DNA of 64,000 nt from Rhodanobacter soli (GCF_040548735.1 NZ_JBEPSD010000002.1:372001-436000), one strand, 5' to 3'; positions 14,662-24,385 are shown, numbered from the stretch's first letter. Numbers and translations are program-made. Notes: generated by a model from the sequence alone, not told the origin.

Positions 14662-15134
14662 GGCATCTTGTCCTGCGCCGCAGCGGCTTCTTCAACCTGC
14701 TTGCCTTCGTGCGCCTTCGCCATGGCGTCCTTCAGCTCCTTCGGCATGTAGGTCTCGTCATGCTTGGCCAGCACTTCGGTGGCGACGAAGCGGGCGCCGT
14801 CCATGTGACCGGTGGCGATCACCGACTGGTTGTCGCGAAACAGGTCGGGCAGGATGCCGGTGTACTCCACCGGCATCGCGCCGCCGGCGTCGACCACGGT
14901 GAAGGTGACCTTGAGCGAATCGCTGGAGCGCTGGATCGAACCGGCCTTGACCATACCGCCGAGCCGGAACGTGTTGTAGCTGGCGGCCTCGCCCGATTGC
15001 ACCTGGCTCGGGGTGAGCAGGTAGTTCATGTTGTTCTGCAGTGCCAGCACGACCAGCACGGCCGCGACGGCCGCCGCGGCGAGGATCGACAGCACGATGG
15101 TGAGTCGGCGTTTTCGGGTGGGGTTCATGGGCAT
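14658..15134 (-). CDS. ccmE: Haem chaperone CcmE
   Basis: 158 aa. Short cytoplasmic basic N-terminus, membrane anchor about 11-31, and a periplasmic OB-fold beta barrel. The motif HDETY (H125 to Y129) contains the histidine that binds haem covalently and the axial tyrosine. A start at the second Met (15128) is equally possible. Confidence 0.95.
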   Translation of the reverse strand: MPMNPTRKRRLTIVLSILAAAAVAAVLVVLALQNNMNYLLTPSQVQSGEAASYNTFRLGGMVKAGSIQRSSDSLKVTFTVVDAGGAMPVEYTGILPDLFRDNQSVIATGHMDGARFVATEVLAKHDETYMPKELKDAMAKAHEGKQVEEAAAAQDKMP

Positions 15135-15152
15135 GGCGATCGACCGCCCCGG

Positions 15153-15359
15153 TCAGGGGGATGGTGGAGTGGAAAGGGGTTTGCGTTCCTGTCGCGCGCT
15201 CTGACGCGCCAGGCGGGCGCGAAGTTCCGTCAACACGCGGCGGCGGCGCAGGCGCGGCGCGAGGGTGTCGGCGATCAGCACGATGAAGAACACCGCGTAG
15301 GCCGGCCATACATAAGCCGCATAACCGCCCATTGCCAGGAAGTGCTGCAGGGCGATCAT
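15153..15359 (-). CDS. ccmD: Haem exporter protein CcmD
   Basis: 68 aa, starting MIALQHFLAMGGYAAYVWPA, the canonical CcmD N-terminus, with one membrane segment (about 12-33) and a basic cytoplasmic tail. It assists release of holo-CcmE from the CcmABC complex. Its first bases overlap the ccmC stop by 4. Confidence 0.9.
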   Translation of the reverse strand: MIALQHFLAMGGYAAYVWPAYAVFFIVLIADTLAPRLRRRRVLTELRARLARQSARQERKPLSTPPSP

Positions 15360-16114
15360 TGGTCGGCCTCGTCTTCGGCGATCTTGCGCACCCAGTCCTT
15401 GCCGCCTTCCAGCGCCAGTAGGTCGGTGCGCGCCCGGCGGAACAGGCTGGCGATGTAGTAGAACTTGGTGGCAAGGGTCATGGTCAGCAGCGGCCACAGC
15501 ATGGCGCCGGACATCTTCGACTGGCCGAACACGTTGACCGTGCTGCCCTGGTGCAAGGTGTTCCACCAGTTCACCGAGAAGTGCACGATCGGCACGTTGA
15601 TGATGCCGATGATCGCCAGGAAGGCCGCGGCGCGTGCGCCCTGGCGGCGGTCCTCGAACGCGTGGTACAGCCCGATCACGCCGAGGAACAGGAACAGCAG
15701 CACCAGCTCGGAGGTGAGCCGCGCGTCCCAGGTCCACCAGGTGCCCCACATCGGCTTGCCCCACAGCGAGCCCGTAACCAGGGTGATGAAGGTGAACGCC
15801 GCGCCGACCGGCGCCGATTCCATCGCCACCACCTCGGCCAGCTTGATCCGCCACACCAGCGCGATGAACGAGGCCACGCCCATCACCGCGTAGATGAACA
15901 TGCTCATCCACGCGCTCGGCACGTGGATGAAGATGATCCGGTAGGCGTCGCCCTGCTGGTAGTCGGCCGGCGCGAGCACCAGGCCGCCGTACAGCGCGAT
16001 CGCGCCGAGCAGCAGCGCCAGGCCCATTGCCCACGGCTGCAACGTGCCGGCGAAGCGGTAGAACGTCGGCGGCGAGCCGAGCTTGTGCAACCAGAGCGGG
16101 ATCCAGTTAGCCAT
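15356..16114 (-). CDS. ccmC: Haem-handling permease CcmC
   Basis: 252 aa, six membrane segments, WWD motif at WGTWWTWDARLTSE (about 123-136) and flanking histidines (FIHVPSAWM, VHFSVNWWNTLHQG). CcmC loads haem onto CcmE. Confidence 0.95.
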   Translation of the reverse strand: MANWIPLWLHKLGSPPTFYRFAGTLQPWAMGLALLLGAIALYGGLVLAPADYQQGDAYRIIFIHVPSAWMSMFIYAVMGVASFIALVWRIKLAEVVAMESAPVGAAFTFITLVTGSLWGKPMWGTWWTWDARLTSELVLLFLFLGVIGLYHAFEDRRQGARAAAFLAIIGIINVPIVHFSVNWWNTLHQGSTVNVFGQSKMSGAMLWPLLTMTLATKFYYIASLFRRARTDLLALEGGKDWVRKIAEDEADQ

Positions 16115-16120
16115 AACCAG

Positions 16121-16807
16121 TTATGCGTCCAGGGCAATGCGAAGGGCCGCCGCGCAGGCCAGTGGCGCCAGTACCACGGCCAGCACCAGCGCGGCAGCGA
16201 GCCAGGCGATCGGCGCGAGCCACGGCAACCCCTGCTGGGCGGCCGCCACGGCGCCGGCGGCGAAGATCACGGCTGGCACGCAAAGCGGCAGCAACATCAA
16301 GGCGAGCAGCATACCAGAGCGCCGGGTGCCGGCCGTCAGCGCCACCAGCACCGCGCCGAGCAGGCTGAGCAGCGGCGTGGCCAGCAGCAGCGCCAGCAGC
16401 AGCACCGGAATCACCGCGCCGGGCAGGTGCAGCATCGCAGCCATCAGCGGCGCGATCACGATCAGCGGCAGCGCGGTAGTGATCCAGTGGGCAAGTATCT
16501 TCATGCCCAGCATCAGCGCCAGCGGTTGCGGCGAAAGCACCAGTTGTTCCAGCGAACCGTCCTCGATGTCGCTGGAGAACATCGCATCCAGCGCCAGCAG
16601 CATCGCCAGCAGCACGGTGACCAGCACCACGCCGCCGGCGATCCGCTGCAGCAAGGTGTCCTCCGGTCCCAGCGCGAACGGGAACAGCATGGTCACGATC
16701 AGCGCATACAGCACCGGCATCGCGATGTCGCCGCGCCGGCGCCAGGCGAGGGTGAGGTCGCGCCGCAGCATGGCCGCGCAGGCGGTGGCGAGGTCCGGAC
16801 GGCTCAT
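16121..16807 (-). CDS. ccmB: Haem exporter permease CcmB
   Basis: 228 aa from MSRPDLATA, chosen because upstream codons are low complexity. Six membrane segments; the conserved cytoplasmic stretch EDGSLEQLVLSPQPL of CcmB permeases is present. Forms the ABC transporter with CcmA that powers release of holo-CcmE. Six bases separate it from ccmC. Confidence 0.93.
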   Translation of the reverse strand: MSRPDLATACAAMLRRDLTLAWRRRGDIAMPVLYALIVTMLFPFALGPEDTLLQRIAGGVVLVTVLLAMLLALDAMFSSDIEDGSLEQLVLSPQPLALMLGMKILAHWITTALPLIVIAPLMAAMLHLPGAVIPVLLLALLLATPLLSLLGAVLVALTAGTRRSGMLLALMLLPLCVPAVIFAAGAVAAAQQGLPWLAPIAWLAAALVLAVVLAPLACAAALRIALDA

Positions 16808-16864
16808 GGCTGTGCTCCCGCCACTGCGAGCAGGAGGCGGGGCCAACGCATGGGGTGCCGTGGG

Positions 16865-17500
16865 TCAATCATGCATGCGGATCCGTCGTGGCTCGCCGCC
16901 ATGGAAACTCACCGTGCCATGGCTGGTGACCATGGCCGCGCCACCGGCATCGGTGTGGCTTTCCAGCAAATCGTTCACCAGCGCGATGCCGATACGGTCG
17001 AGGTTCGCGTACGGCTCGTCGAGCAGCCACACGGTGGCCGGCAGCAACAGCAGGCGGGCCAGCGCGGCGCGCTTTTTCTGGCCGGCGGACAGCCGCCGCA
17101 CAGGCTCGTCCTCGTAGCCGCGCAGGCCGATCCGGGCCAACACCGCCGCTACGCTGGCTCCCTCGCGAGCGCCATGCAGGCCGACAGCGATGCGCAGGTT
17201 CTCGCGTGGGCTGAGATCCGCCTTGAGGCCAAGCTGATGGCCCAGGAACAGGATCTCGCCGGCGCAGCGGTCGCGCTGCAGCGATTCACCGCGCCAGCGC
17301 AGTTCGCCGGCGCCGGTGTGCAGCAGCCCGGCCAGCATGCGCAGCAAGGTGGTCTTGCCGCTGCCGTTGTCGCCCTCGACCAGGGCCAGTTCGCCCGCAC
17401 GCAACTGGAAATCCAGCGGCGCGAACACCGGTTCGTCCTGGCGATGGAAACTCAAGGCCCGCGCTTCGAGCAGGGGCGCAGCGGTGCTGGCGGCAGTCAT
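16865..17500 (-). CDS. ccmA: Haem exporter ATP-binding protein CcmA
   Basis: 211 aa from MTAASTAA, preceded by AAGGAA. ABC ATPase with Walker A GDNGSGKT (43-50), signature LSAGQKKRAALARL and Walker B VWLLDEPYANLD. First gene of the ccmABCDEFGHI operon; 57 bases separate it from ccmB. Confidence 0.95.
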   Translation of the reverse strand: MTAASTAAPLLEARALSFHRQDEPVFAPLDFQLRAGELALVEGDNGSGKTTLLRMLAGLLHTGAGELRWRGESLQRDRCAGEILFLGHQLGLKADLSPRENLRIAVGLHGAREGASVAAVLARIGLRGYEDEPVRRLSAGQKKRAALARLLLLPATVWLLDEPYANLDRIGIALVNDLLESHTDAGGAAMVTSHGTVSFHGGEPRRIRMHD

Positions 17501-17561
17501 TTCCTTGATTGTCCGCAATGCCGATGGCGCTTGTCCATGCGGCGCGCTGCCGCTGCGCGGA

Positions 17562-17969
17562 TCAATCCAGCACTCGCAGAAGGGCCGCGCTGCCGGCCTC
17601 CCCGTGCACGTAGGCCAGCTGCCCATGGGTCCTCGCCAGCTTGTCCAGCGCATGGACGCCCGCCCCCACGACGAACAGGCTGGGCTCGCTCCAACCGGAC
17701 GTGCCCACACCGAGAGCCGGATGGACGGCGACGCCGGGCTGCTTCTGCAGTGCGGCCAGCAGTTCGCGCTGTGCGGCCAGATTCTCTGCCAGCGGGCGTC
17801 GGCGCGCCTGCGGATTCCACGCCGTGACGAAAGCCCACGGGCGCGCACCGACCACGTCGGCGAGCGGGCTCGGCAAGGGCAGATCCACGCGTATCGTCGC
17901 CCAGGTCACGGTGTCCAGGCAGACGTGGTAGGCGGTGGCGCGAAACGCCTCGAGCAGGGCTTCATCCAT
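17562..17969 (-). CDS. DUF3293 family protein
   Basis: 135 aa. Recognisable DUF3293 features are AFVTAWNPQARRRPLAENLA (about 50-69) and GWSEPSLFVVG. Function unknown. It starts inside the last 8 bases of kmo, so the two are translationally coupled, and it lies 61 bases before ccmA. Confidence 0.8.
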   Translation of the reverse strand: MDEALLEAFRATAYHVCLDTVTWATIRVDLPLPSPLADVVGARPWAFVTAWNPQARRRPLAENLAAQRELLAALQKQPGVAVHPALGVGTSGWSEPSLFVVGAGVHALDKLARTHGQLAYVHGEAGSAALLRVLD

Positions 17970-19365
17970 GGCGCAGTTTCGGCAGCGGCTCCAGCTTCGA
18001 CTGGAACAGCCGCGCGGCGGCTTCGATGTCGATATCCGCCACGCTCGGCGTGTCGCGCAGCAGCTGTTCCAGCAATTGGTCCTGCGCACGGCCGCGTTCG
18101 AGCGCGTAGGCGTAGGGCACGTGGGTGAACGTCACCAGGCGATAGCGCGCCATGTAGTGGGTGGGGATGCGCGCGGCCAGCGCGCTGCCCAGCTCGCGCT
18201 TGGCCAGGTAGTGCGGGTCGGCCACCGAGTCGCGCATCTCCACGTAGTTCTCCAGCGCCATCGCGGCGATCGCGTCGGCGTTCGGCTGGCGCACGCGCTG
18301 GAATTCGGCGAACACTTCGGCGCTGTCGTCCGGCGCCTCGGCCAGCAGGTTGGCCAGCACCACGGTGTCCTCGAAACCGCAGTTCATGCCCTGGCCGTGG
18401 AACGGCACGATCGCGTGCGCCGCGTCGCCGAGCAGCAGCGCGCGGCCGTCCAGGTGCCAGCGCTCGAGGTACAGCGTGGACAGCGTGCCGACCGGATGGC
18501 TGTCGAAATCCTCGTCGAAGCGCGGGATCAGCGGCAGCAGGCCCGGGAACTGTTCGCGGAAGAATGCGGCCGCGGCCCCGGCGCCGGGCAGGGTGGCGAA
18601 GCTCGGCGCGGCGCCCTGCGCCGGCAGGAACAAGGTCACGGTGAAGCTGCCTTCGGTATTCGGCAATGCGATGCACATGTAGCCGCCGCGCGGCCAGATG
18701 TGCAGCGCGTGCGGCTCCAGCGCGAACTGGTCGTGGCCGCCGCTGAGCTGCAGCACCGCGGCCGGCAACTCGCCGGCCGGTGGAATTTCCAGTTCCTTGT
18801 AGCCGTGGCCGAGCGACTCGATCCGTTCGCCCAGCGGCGCATGCGCGTTCATGGCCGCGCGCACCGCGGAGCCGGCGCCGTCCGCGCCGACCAGTACGCC
18901 GGCATCCAGTTCGCGCTCCACGCCAGCCTCGTCGGCGAGCCGGATGCGCTGCTGCCGGAAGTCTGCGCCGACCAGCGACTGGCCGAAATGAAAGCGCACG
19001 CCGGCTGCCTCGGCGGCATCCAGCAGCAGCATGTTCAGCGCGCCGCGAGAGACCGACCAGATCACCTCGCTGTCGTCCACGCCGTAGCGCTGCAGGCCGC
19101 TGTTGCCGTCGCGGTCGTGCACCATGCGCCCGCGCATCATCACCGCGCGCTGCAACACGTCGTCGGCCAGGCCGGCGGTACGCAGCGCCTGCAGCCCGCG
19201 CTCGGCCAGCGCCAGGTTGATCGAGCGACCGCCCAGAAAACCGCTCAGCCGCGGGTCGGGGCGCTTTTCGTAGACGTCGACGGCAAAGCCGCGTCCGGCC
19301 AGCTGCTGCGCCAGCAGCGCGCCGACCAGGCCGCCGCCGATGAGGGTGATGGGTTGCTGCGCCAT
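17962..19365 (-). CDS. kmo: Kynurenine 3-monooxygenase
   Basis: 467-aa flavoprotein hydroxylase of the aerobic tryptophan-kynurenine pathway (kynurenine to 3-hydroxykynurenine). Dinucleotide-binding GGGLVGALLAQQLAGRG (about 10-26), the KMO-specific block DPRLSGFLGGRSINLALAERG, the FAD-contact motif LLLGDAAHAIVPFHGQGMN and the C-terminal hydrophobic region. Start MAQQPITLIGGG chosen because the flavin fold begins at once; the frame extends further upstream. No other kynurenine gene lies in the window. In Xanthomonadales the pathway supplies quinolinate for NAD synthesis. Confidence 0.93.
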   Translation of the reverse strand: MAQQPITLIGGGLVGALLAQQLAGRGFAVDVYEKRPDPRLSGFLGGRSINLALAERGLQALRTAGLADDVLQRAVMMRGRMVHDRDGNSGLQRYGVDDSEVIWSVSRGALNMLLLDAAEAAGVRFHFGQSLVGADFRQQRIRLADEAGVERELDAGVLVGADGAGSAVRAAMNAHAPLGERIESLGHGYKELEIPPAGELPAAVLQLSGGHDQFALEPHALHIWPRGGYMCIALPNTEGSFTVTLFLPAQGAAPSFATLPGAGAAAAFFREQFPGLLPLIPRFDEDFDSHPVGTLSTLYLERWHLDGRALLLGDAAHAIVPFHGQGMNCGFEDTVVLANLLAEAPDDSAEVFAEFQRVRQPNADAIAAMALENYVEMRDSVADPHYLAKRELGSALAARIPTHYMARYRLVTFTHVPYAYALERGRAQDQLLEQLLRDTPSVADIDIEAAARLFQSKLEPLPKLRHG

Positions 19366-19525
19366 GCTGCGATCCGGGTGGGGAATCCGCCCACTGTTCC
19401 GCAAGCGAAGCAGGACTGCAATCCCGGGCGATCCATTTCGTGCCGCAGGGCGTTGCCGGGCGAGGTGTTCGCATGCGGGCGCCGATGAAATCGGCATGGG
19501 TACCGCGGTTTCCCGGCGGCAACGA

Positions 19526-19554
19526 AAAGGGCCGACCCTGGCGGGCCGGCCCTT
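19526..19554 (-). terminator. Terminator after the M4 protease gene
   Basis: Minus-strand stem AAGGGCCG / CGGCCCTT followed by TTC, 25 bases after the protease stop codon. Confidence 0.65.
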
Positions 19555-19579
19555 CCCTGACCGCGTGCTTCCTTGTTGC

Positions 19580-21130
19580 TTACTGGCAGGTCACGCCAAC
19601 GGCGTTGAATGCCGCCGCGACGTCACTGCGCGAGTAGCCGTAGTCGTCCGCAGCGGATTCCACGCCGCAGGCGCCGGACTTGAACGTGGAGGTGGCCGTC
19701 CAGTACATCGCGTTGGCGTGCGCGAATACCTCGAAGGCCTTTTTCGTGTTCCAGTTCGACGACTTCGCCAGCGTGCAGAACGCCTTGTTGTAGACGCCGC
19801 TGGAATAATGCACGTCCATCGAGCTGGTGAAGTTCGCTGCGTTGTCGATCGAGCGGCCATCCAGCGTCGGCGTGCACATCCAGCGCAGGGCGGTGCCGTT
19901 CTTGATGATCTCCGCACCCACCAGCCAGTCGTTGTGGCCGCGATCGAAGTACTCGGCCGCTTCGCCGGCCATGTCCGAGAACGCCTCGTTCATGCCGCCG
20001 GACTGTCCGGAATACTGCAGGCCGGAGTTCTGTTCGGTGAAGCCGTGGCTGATCTCGTGGCTGGTGACGTCCAGGGAAGTCAGCGGGTAGAAGTAGCTGG
20101 CCCCGTCGCCGAAGTTCATCGATGAGCCGTTCCAGAACGCATTCTCGTAGTTGCGGCCGTAGTGCACGTTCATCACCAGCGAGAAGCTCAGCGGCGGTGC
20201 ACCGAGCCAGTTGTTGTACATGTCGTGCACGACGCTGCCGAAGTGGTGCGCGTCGTTGATCGGCGAATAGGCGCCGTTTGCGGCATCGCCGCTGCTGTTC
20301 GGGCAGATGAAGCTCCACAGCGTGCCCGTGCGCGTGCTGCTGGCCATGTTGTTGGTCTTCACGTCCGGGTTCTGCATGTAGCAGGTGGAGCCGGACTGGA
20401 TGACGGCGAGCGCCGCATAGTCGGTGCCGTAGACGTACTGGCCGGTCTTCAGGTTGCCGCCAGCGCCGGTGGCGAGAGCGGGGGTGCCGGTGACGCCGCC
20501 GCCACCACCGGGCTTGCCCTTGGTGGTGAGGCCTTCCCAATGCTGGATCACTTCGCCGGTGTTCGCGTCGATGATCGCCATCGGACGCGTCGGGGCGCCA
20601 TTGCGGTCGACGAAGAACGACGTGACGTAGGCGAGGCGTGCCCGGTTGCCCTCGGCGTAGACGTACAGGTCGCTCTTCGCGTTCTGGATGTCGCTGTCCC
20701 TTACGCCGTTGACACCGACGCCGAATGGCAGCAGGCCAGCGTGCGCACGCAGGAGGGCGGTCGCACGGGCGCCGCTGATGACGGGAGTGACTGAAGCAAT
20801 GTCGTGGCCGATACCGCGAGAAATTTCGCCGTTGACGCCGAGCACGTTGCCGCTGCCGTCGTGTTCCACCACGACATTGCGGCCGTACACGGGCACGCCG
20901 CGGAAAGTCTGCTGCTCGCGGGTTTTGAGGGTCCCGTGGGCAGTACGTGCCTGCAGGCGCGGCGAGAGCGAGGCGTCGGCATCCAGGCCGATGCGGCTGG
21001 CGAGGGCTGCGGGCGCGATCTTGCCCATGGATTGGGCCTGGACGCGCGTGTGCGTGGCGGCACCGGCGTCGGACATGGCAGCCAGGCCGATAGCACCCAA
21101 CAGCGCAACGACAAGTGGTTTGTGCATCAT
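19580..21130 (-). CDS. Secreted M4 (thermolysin-like) metalloprotease
   Basis: 516 aa. Signal peptide about 1-24 (LLGAIGLAAMSDAGAA), an FTP-type propeptide (about 30-200, with RGVPVYGRNVVVEHDGSG), and a peptidase M4 domain from about 228. Zinc motif H358-E-x-x-H362 (SHEISHGFTEQ) and the third ligand E382 in GGMNEAFSD are intact. A Gly-rich linker (KPGGGGGVTG) joins propeptide to catalytic domain. Probably exported by type II secretion and self-processed, as in Pseudomonas elastase-like enzymes. Monocistronic, with its own terminator. Confidence 0.95.
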   Translation of the reverse strand: MMHKPLVVALLGAIGLAAMSDAGAATHTRVQAQSMGKIAPAALASRIGLDADASLSPRLQARTAHGTLKTREQQTFRGVPVYGRNVVVEHDGSGNVLGVNGEISRGIGHDIASVTPVISGARATALLRAHAGLLPFGVGVNGVRDSDIQNAKSDLYVYAEGNRARLAYVTSFFVDRNGAPTRPMAIIDANTGEVIQHWEGLTTKGKPGGGGGVTGTPALATGAGGNLKTGQYVYGTDYAALAVIQSGSTCYMQNPDVKTNNMASSTRTGTLWSFICPNSSGDAANGAYSPINDAHHFGSVVHDMYNNWLGAPPLSFSLVMNVHYGRNYENAFWNGSSMNFGDGASYFYPLTSLDVTSHEISHGFTEQNSGLQYSGQSGGMNEAFSDMAGEAAEYFDRGHNDWLVGAEIIKNGTALRWMCTPTLDGRSIDNAANFTSSMDVHYSSGVYNKAFCTLAKSSNWNTKKAFEVFAHANAMYWTATSTFKSGACGVESAADDYGYSRSDVAAAFNAVGVTCQ

Positions 21131-21357
21131 CAGTGTTTCCCCTCCCTAAATGACTGGATAGACGCCCCAGCGGGTTTTCCCGGTGGTGATACGTCTTGCG
21201 TTCCGGTCGCGGACGTCCCCCCCAGGACGGATCCGCAACCGGATCGCAGGAAGCTACGACCTCGCCCCCGGGCCGGTCAATGACCATATTTCTTAGAATC
21301 GGCGTTGCCGGGGGGCTCCGGGGCCAAGCCTGTTTCGCGATTTTCGGCGAGGTTGGC

Positions 21358-22119
21358 TCAGAAGCTCATGAAATAACCGCCGTTGACCGGCAGGTTGGCG
21401 CCGGTGATGTAGCCGGCGTCATCGGCGCTGAGGAAGACCACCGCGCGGGCGATGTCGGCGGGTGAACCGAGCCGGCCCACCGGGATGCCGGCGACGATCT
21501 GGGCGCGGATGTCGGCGGAAACGGCAGCGACCATCGGGGTGTCGCAGTAGCCGGGCGAGACGGTGTTGACGGTGACGCCCTTGCGTGCGGTCTCGCGCGC
21601 CAATGCCATGCTGAAGCCGTGTACGCCGGCCTTGGCGGCGCAGTAGTTGGTCTGCCCGAACTGACCGGTCTGGCCGTTGACCGAGCTGATATTGACGATG
21701 CGGCCGAAACCGCGTTCGGTCATCCCTTCGATCGCGTTGCGGCACATGTTGAACACGCCGTCCAGGTTCACCTGCATCAGTTCGTGCCATTGCTGCGGCG
21801 TCATCTTGCGCAGGCTGGCGTCGCGGGTGATGCCGGCGGCGTTGACCAGGATGTCGACGTTGCCGTGCTGCTGTTCGATGCGGGCAATCAACTGCTGGCA
21901 GCTGTCGAAGTCGCTGACGTCGGCCGGCTCGAATGCGATGTCATCGTCGAAGTCGGCGGTTTCAGCGTGGAATGCGGCCACGCGCTCCTCGCGCGAAGCG
22001 AGGTCCAGCGCGATCACCCGGCGACCGGCCCGGGCCAGCTGGCGGCAGATTTCCGTGCCGAGGCCGCCGATGCCTCCGCTGACCAGGGCGACGCGCTTGG
22101 GTGGAGCGGAATGGCTCAT
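21358..22119 (-). CDS. phaB: Acetoacetyl-CoA reductase
   Basis: 253 aa short-chain dehydrogenase. Cofactor motif SGGIGGLG (about 14-21), NAG-equivalent NAAGIT, catalytic serine in ISSVNGQTGQFG, YxxxK in NYCAAKAG, and the PhaB-typical MTPQQWHELMQVNLDGVFNMCR. It makes (R)-3-hydroxybutyryl-CoA for poly-3-hydroxybutyrate. The start MSHSAPPK fits the family. phaR lies 114 bases upstream on the same strand; no synthase gene is present here. Confidence 0.9.
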   Translation of the reverse strand: MSHSAPPKRVALVSGGIGGLGTEICRQLARAGRRVIALDLASREERVAAFHAETADFDDDIAFEPADVSDFDSCQQLIARIEQQHGNVDILVNAAGITRDASLRKMTPQQWHELMQVNLDGVFNMCRNAIEGMTERGFGRIVNISSVNGQTGQFGQTNYCAAKAGVHGFSMALARETARKGVTVNTVSPGYCDTPMVAAVSADIRAQIVAGIPVGRLGSPADIARAVVFLSADDAGYITGANLPVNGGYFMSF

Positions 22120-22233
22120 GGCTGTGCATCCAATGGCTTGATCATGCCGCAAGGCAGCACGTGTTGTGCTGCAGCGATCGGATCGGGAAACAAGCGAGCG
22201 GCGCGTCGATGCGCGCCGTCGGCCGGGCTGGAA

Positions 22234-22731
22234 TCAGCCGGATTTCTTGCCGCTGCGGCTGCCGGCGCCCGGAGTCGGGATCACCTGCGCGGCGGTGTCG
22301 ATCAGCCCGCGCTGCAACGCCTGGAACGCGGCGAGGTTGCGTTCGGTCAGGTCGTTCAGCGTGTTCCAGGGGGTTTGCCCCATCAGGCTGTTGAGCTGGC
22401 TGCGGAACTGCGTCTGCTGGTCCAGGAAGACCTGCAGGCTGCGCTCCAGGTAAGGCCCCATGAAGCCCTGCAGCGAATCGCCGTAGAAGCGGATGATCTG
22501 GCTGAGCAGCTGCGGCGACAGCATCGGCTGCCCCTTGTCCTCGTGCTCGGAGATGATCTGCAGCAGGACCGAACGGGTCAGGTCCTCGCCGCTCTTGGCG
22601 TCGCGGACCTCGAAGTCCTCGTTGTCCAGGACCAGCTGGCGGACTTCCTCCAGCGTGATGTAGCTGGAGATTTCCGTGTCGTAGAGACGCCGGTTCGGAT
22701 ACTTCTTGATGGTGCGTTTTGTTTGTGCCAT
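22234..22731 (-). CDS. phaR: PHB synthesis repressor PhaR
   Basis: 165 aa. N-terminal DNA-binding domain (about 4-66) with the hallmark TIKKYPNRRLYDTEISSYITL, then the PHB accumulation regulatory domain (about 70-115), and a Gln-rich C-terminus. PhaR senses PHB granules and represses phasin and its own gene. The adjacent phaB supports the assignment. Confidence 0.93.
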   Translation of the reverse strand: MAQTKRTIKKYPNRRLYDTEISSYITLEEVRQLVLDNEDFEVRDAKSGEDLTRSVLLQIISEHEDKGQPMLSPQLLSQIIRFYGDSLQGFMGPYLERSLQVFLDQQTQFRSQLNSLMGQTPWNTLNDLTERNLAAFQALQRGLIDTAAQVIPTPGAGSRSGKKSG

Positions 22732-22784
22732 GCGGCGAACGCTAGCAGAAGATATTGCGCCGCACCAGTCGGCCGGGAGTTTTC

Positions 22785-22809
22785 ATGCTGCGGCCGCCGG
22801 CCGCAGCAT
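22785..22809. terminator. Strong palindrome at the end of the efflux operon
   Basis: ATGCTGCGGCCG / CGGCCGCAGCAT around a single central C, 3 bases after the emrB stop. The plus-strand side is followed by TTTT; the minus-strand side, which would serve emrB, is followed by GAAAAC. Probably a bidirectional transcription block between emrB and phaR. Confidence 0.5.
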
Positions 22810-22811
22810 TT

Positions 22812-24374
22812 TCAGTGGCCGACCGCGCCGCCGGCGCTGCCGAACGGCGGCTTGGCGAACCACAGCACCGGGATCAGCAGCACGAACAGGATCGCGCAGG
22901 CCCAGAACACGTCGTTCACCGCCAGCGTCAGCGCCTCGCGCGTCAGCAACTGGTCGATCAGGCCCAGGCTCTGCGTGTGCGACAGCCCGGCGTGCGACAG
23001 CTGATCAATGAAGTGGGTGGCGGCCGGATGACCGGGGCTGACGTACTCGGCCTGCGTGGCGTGATGGGTTTCGCCGCGGTGCTGCCACAGCGTCACCATG
23101 ATGGCGGTGGACACGCTGGAGCCGATCGTGCGGCAGAAGTTGGACAGGCCCGAGGCGCTGGCGATCTGGTCCACCGGCAGGCCGGACAGGTAGACCTGGT
23201 TCAACGGAATGAAGAAGCAGGGAATCGCCAGGCCCATCACGAAGCGCGGCACCACCAGGGTGGAGAACGAAGCCGAGCTGTCGAAGGTGGAAAACCAGTA
23301 CGCGGTACCGGCGAAGACCAGGAACGCGAACGTCACCACCGCGCGCAGGTCCAGCTTGTGCATGTTCTTGCCCAGGATCGGCGCGATCAGGAAGGCCAGC
23401 ACACCGACCGGCGCGGTAGCCAGGCCGGCCCAGGTGGCGGTATAGCCCAAGGTGACCTGCAGCCACAGCGGGAACACCACGTTGATGCCGAAGAACGCGA
23501 ACATGCCCAGCGACAGGCTGATCACGCCAACCGTGAAGTTGCGTTGCCTGAACAGCGACAGGTCGACCACCGGATGCTTCGCGTGCAGTTCCCACACGAT
23601 CAGGAAGGTGAGGCAAACCAGTGCGATGAGGCCGAGGGTGAGGATCATCGGCGAGGCGAACCAGTCGTGGTCGTTGCCGTTGTCCAGCATGAACTGCAGG
23701 CAGCCCACGCCGACTACCAGCAAGGCCAGGCCGACCATGTCGATCGGCGCCTTGTAGGTCTTCGTCTCGCGCTTGCGCAACAGGCCCCAGGTGACCACCG
23801 CCGCCGCCAGCCCGACCGGCAGGTTGATGTAGAAGATCCACGGCCAGGAGAAGTTGTCGGTCAGCCAGCCGCCCAGGATCGGCCCGAAGATCGGCGCCAC
23901 CACCACGGTCATCGCCCACAGCGCCAGCGCGATGCCTTGTTTTTCCTTCGGGTAGTTCGACAGCAGCAGGGTCAGCGACAGCGCCACCATCGGGCCGGAG
24001 CCGGCGCCCTGCAGCAGGCGGCCGATCACCAGCATCGGCATGCTGGTGGCCAGGCCGCACAGCATCGAGAAGACCACGAACAACAGCACCGAACCGACGA
24101 AGGTCTTCACCTCGCCGAAGCGGCGCGCCAGCCAGCCGGTCAGCGGCTGCATGATCGCGCTGGCCAGCGCGTAGGAGCTGATCGTCCAGGTGCCTTCGCT
24201 GGGGCTCACGCCGAGGCTGCCGGCGATGTGCGGCACCGCGACGTTGACGATCGTCATGTCCAGCACCTCCATGAAGGTGCTGAACGCGACGGCGATCGTG
24301 AGCAGCGCCAGCGGGGCGCCGTGCAGCGGCTTCAGCGGGGCGTCGGGTGCGGCGTCGTTCGGCGTGGCGGCCAT
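22812..24374 (-). CDS. emrB: EmrB/FarB-type DHA2 drug efflux permease
   Basis: 520 aa, 14 membrane segments, MFS DHA2 family. Motif TFMEVLDMTIVNVAVPHIAG (TM1), WTISSYALASAIMQPLTGWLARRFG (motif A region) and GPILGGWLTDNFSWPWIFYINLPVG (motif C region) are typical. Inner-membrane part of a proton-driven tripartite exporter with the adjacent emrA-like and OprM-like genes. Confidence 0.9.
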   Translation of the reverse strand: MAATPNDAAPDAPLKPLHGAPLALLTIAVAFSTFMEVLDMTIVNVAVPHIAGSLGVSPSEGTWTISSYALASAIMQPLTGWLARRFGEVKTFVGSVLLFVVFSMLCGLATSMPMLVIGRLLQGAGSGPMVALSLTLLLSNYPKEKQGIALALWAMTVVVAPIFGPILGGWLTDNFSWPWIFYINLPVGLAAAVVTWGLLRKRETKTYKAPIDMVGLALLVVGVGCLQFMLDNGNDHDWFASPMILTLGLIALVCLTFLIVWELHAKHPVVDLSLFRQRNFTVGVISLSLGMFAFFGINVVFPLWLQVTLGYTATWAGLATAPVGVLAFLIAPILGKNMHKLDLRAVVTFAFLVFAGTAYWFSTFDSSASFSTLVVPRFVMGLAIPCFFIPLNQVYLSGLPVDQIASASGLSNFCRTIGSSVSTAIMVTLWQHRGETHHATQAEYVSPGHPAATHFIDQLSHAGLSHTQSLGLIDQLLTREALTLAVNDVFWACAILFVLLIPVLWFAKPPFGSAGGAVGH

Positions 24375-24385
24375 GATGGTACGGC

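Noticed and set aside
15551-17827. Long plus-strand open frame antisense to ccmA-ccmC
   Set aside because: Composition is Arg/His/Gln-rich with no domain; it is the GC-driven antisense shadow of well-identified ccm genes.
22234-22731. Complete PHB operon
   Set aside because: Only phaB and phaR are present; no synthase or thiolase gene lies nearby.
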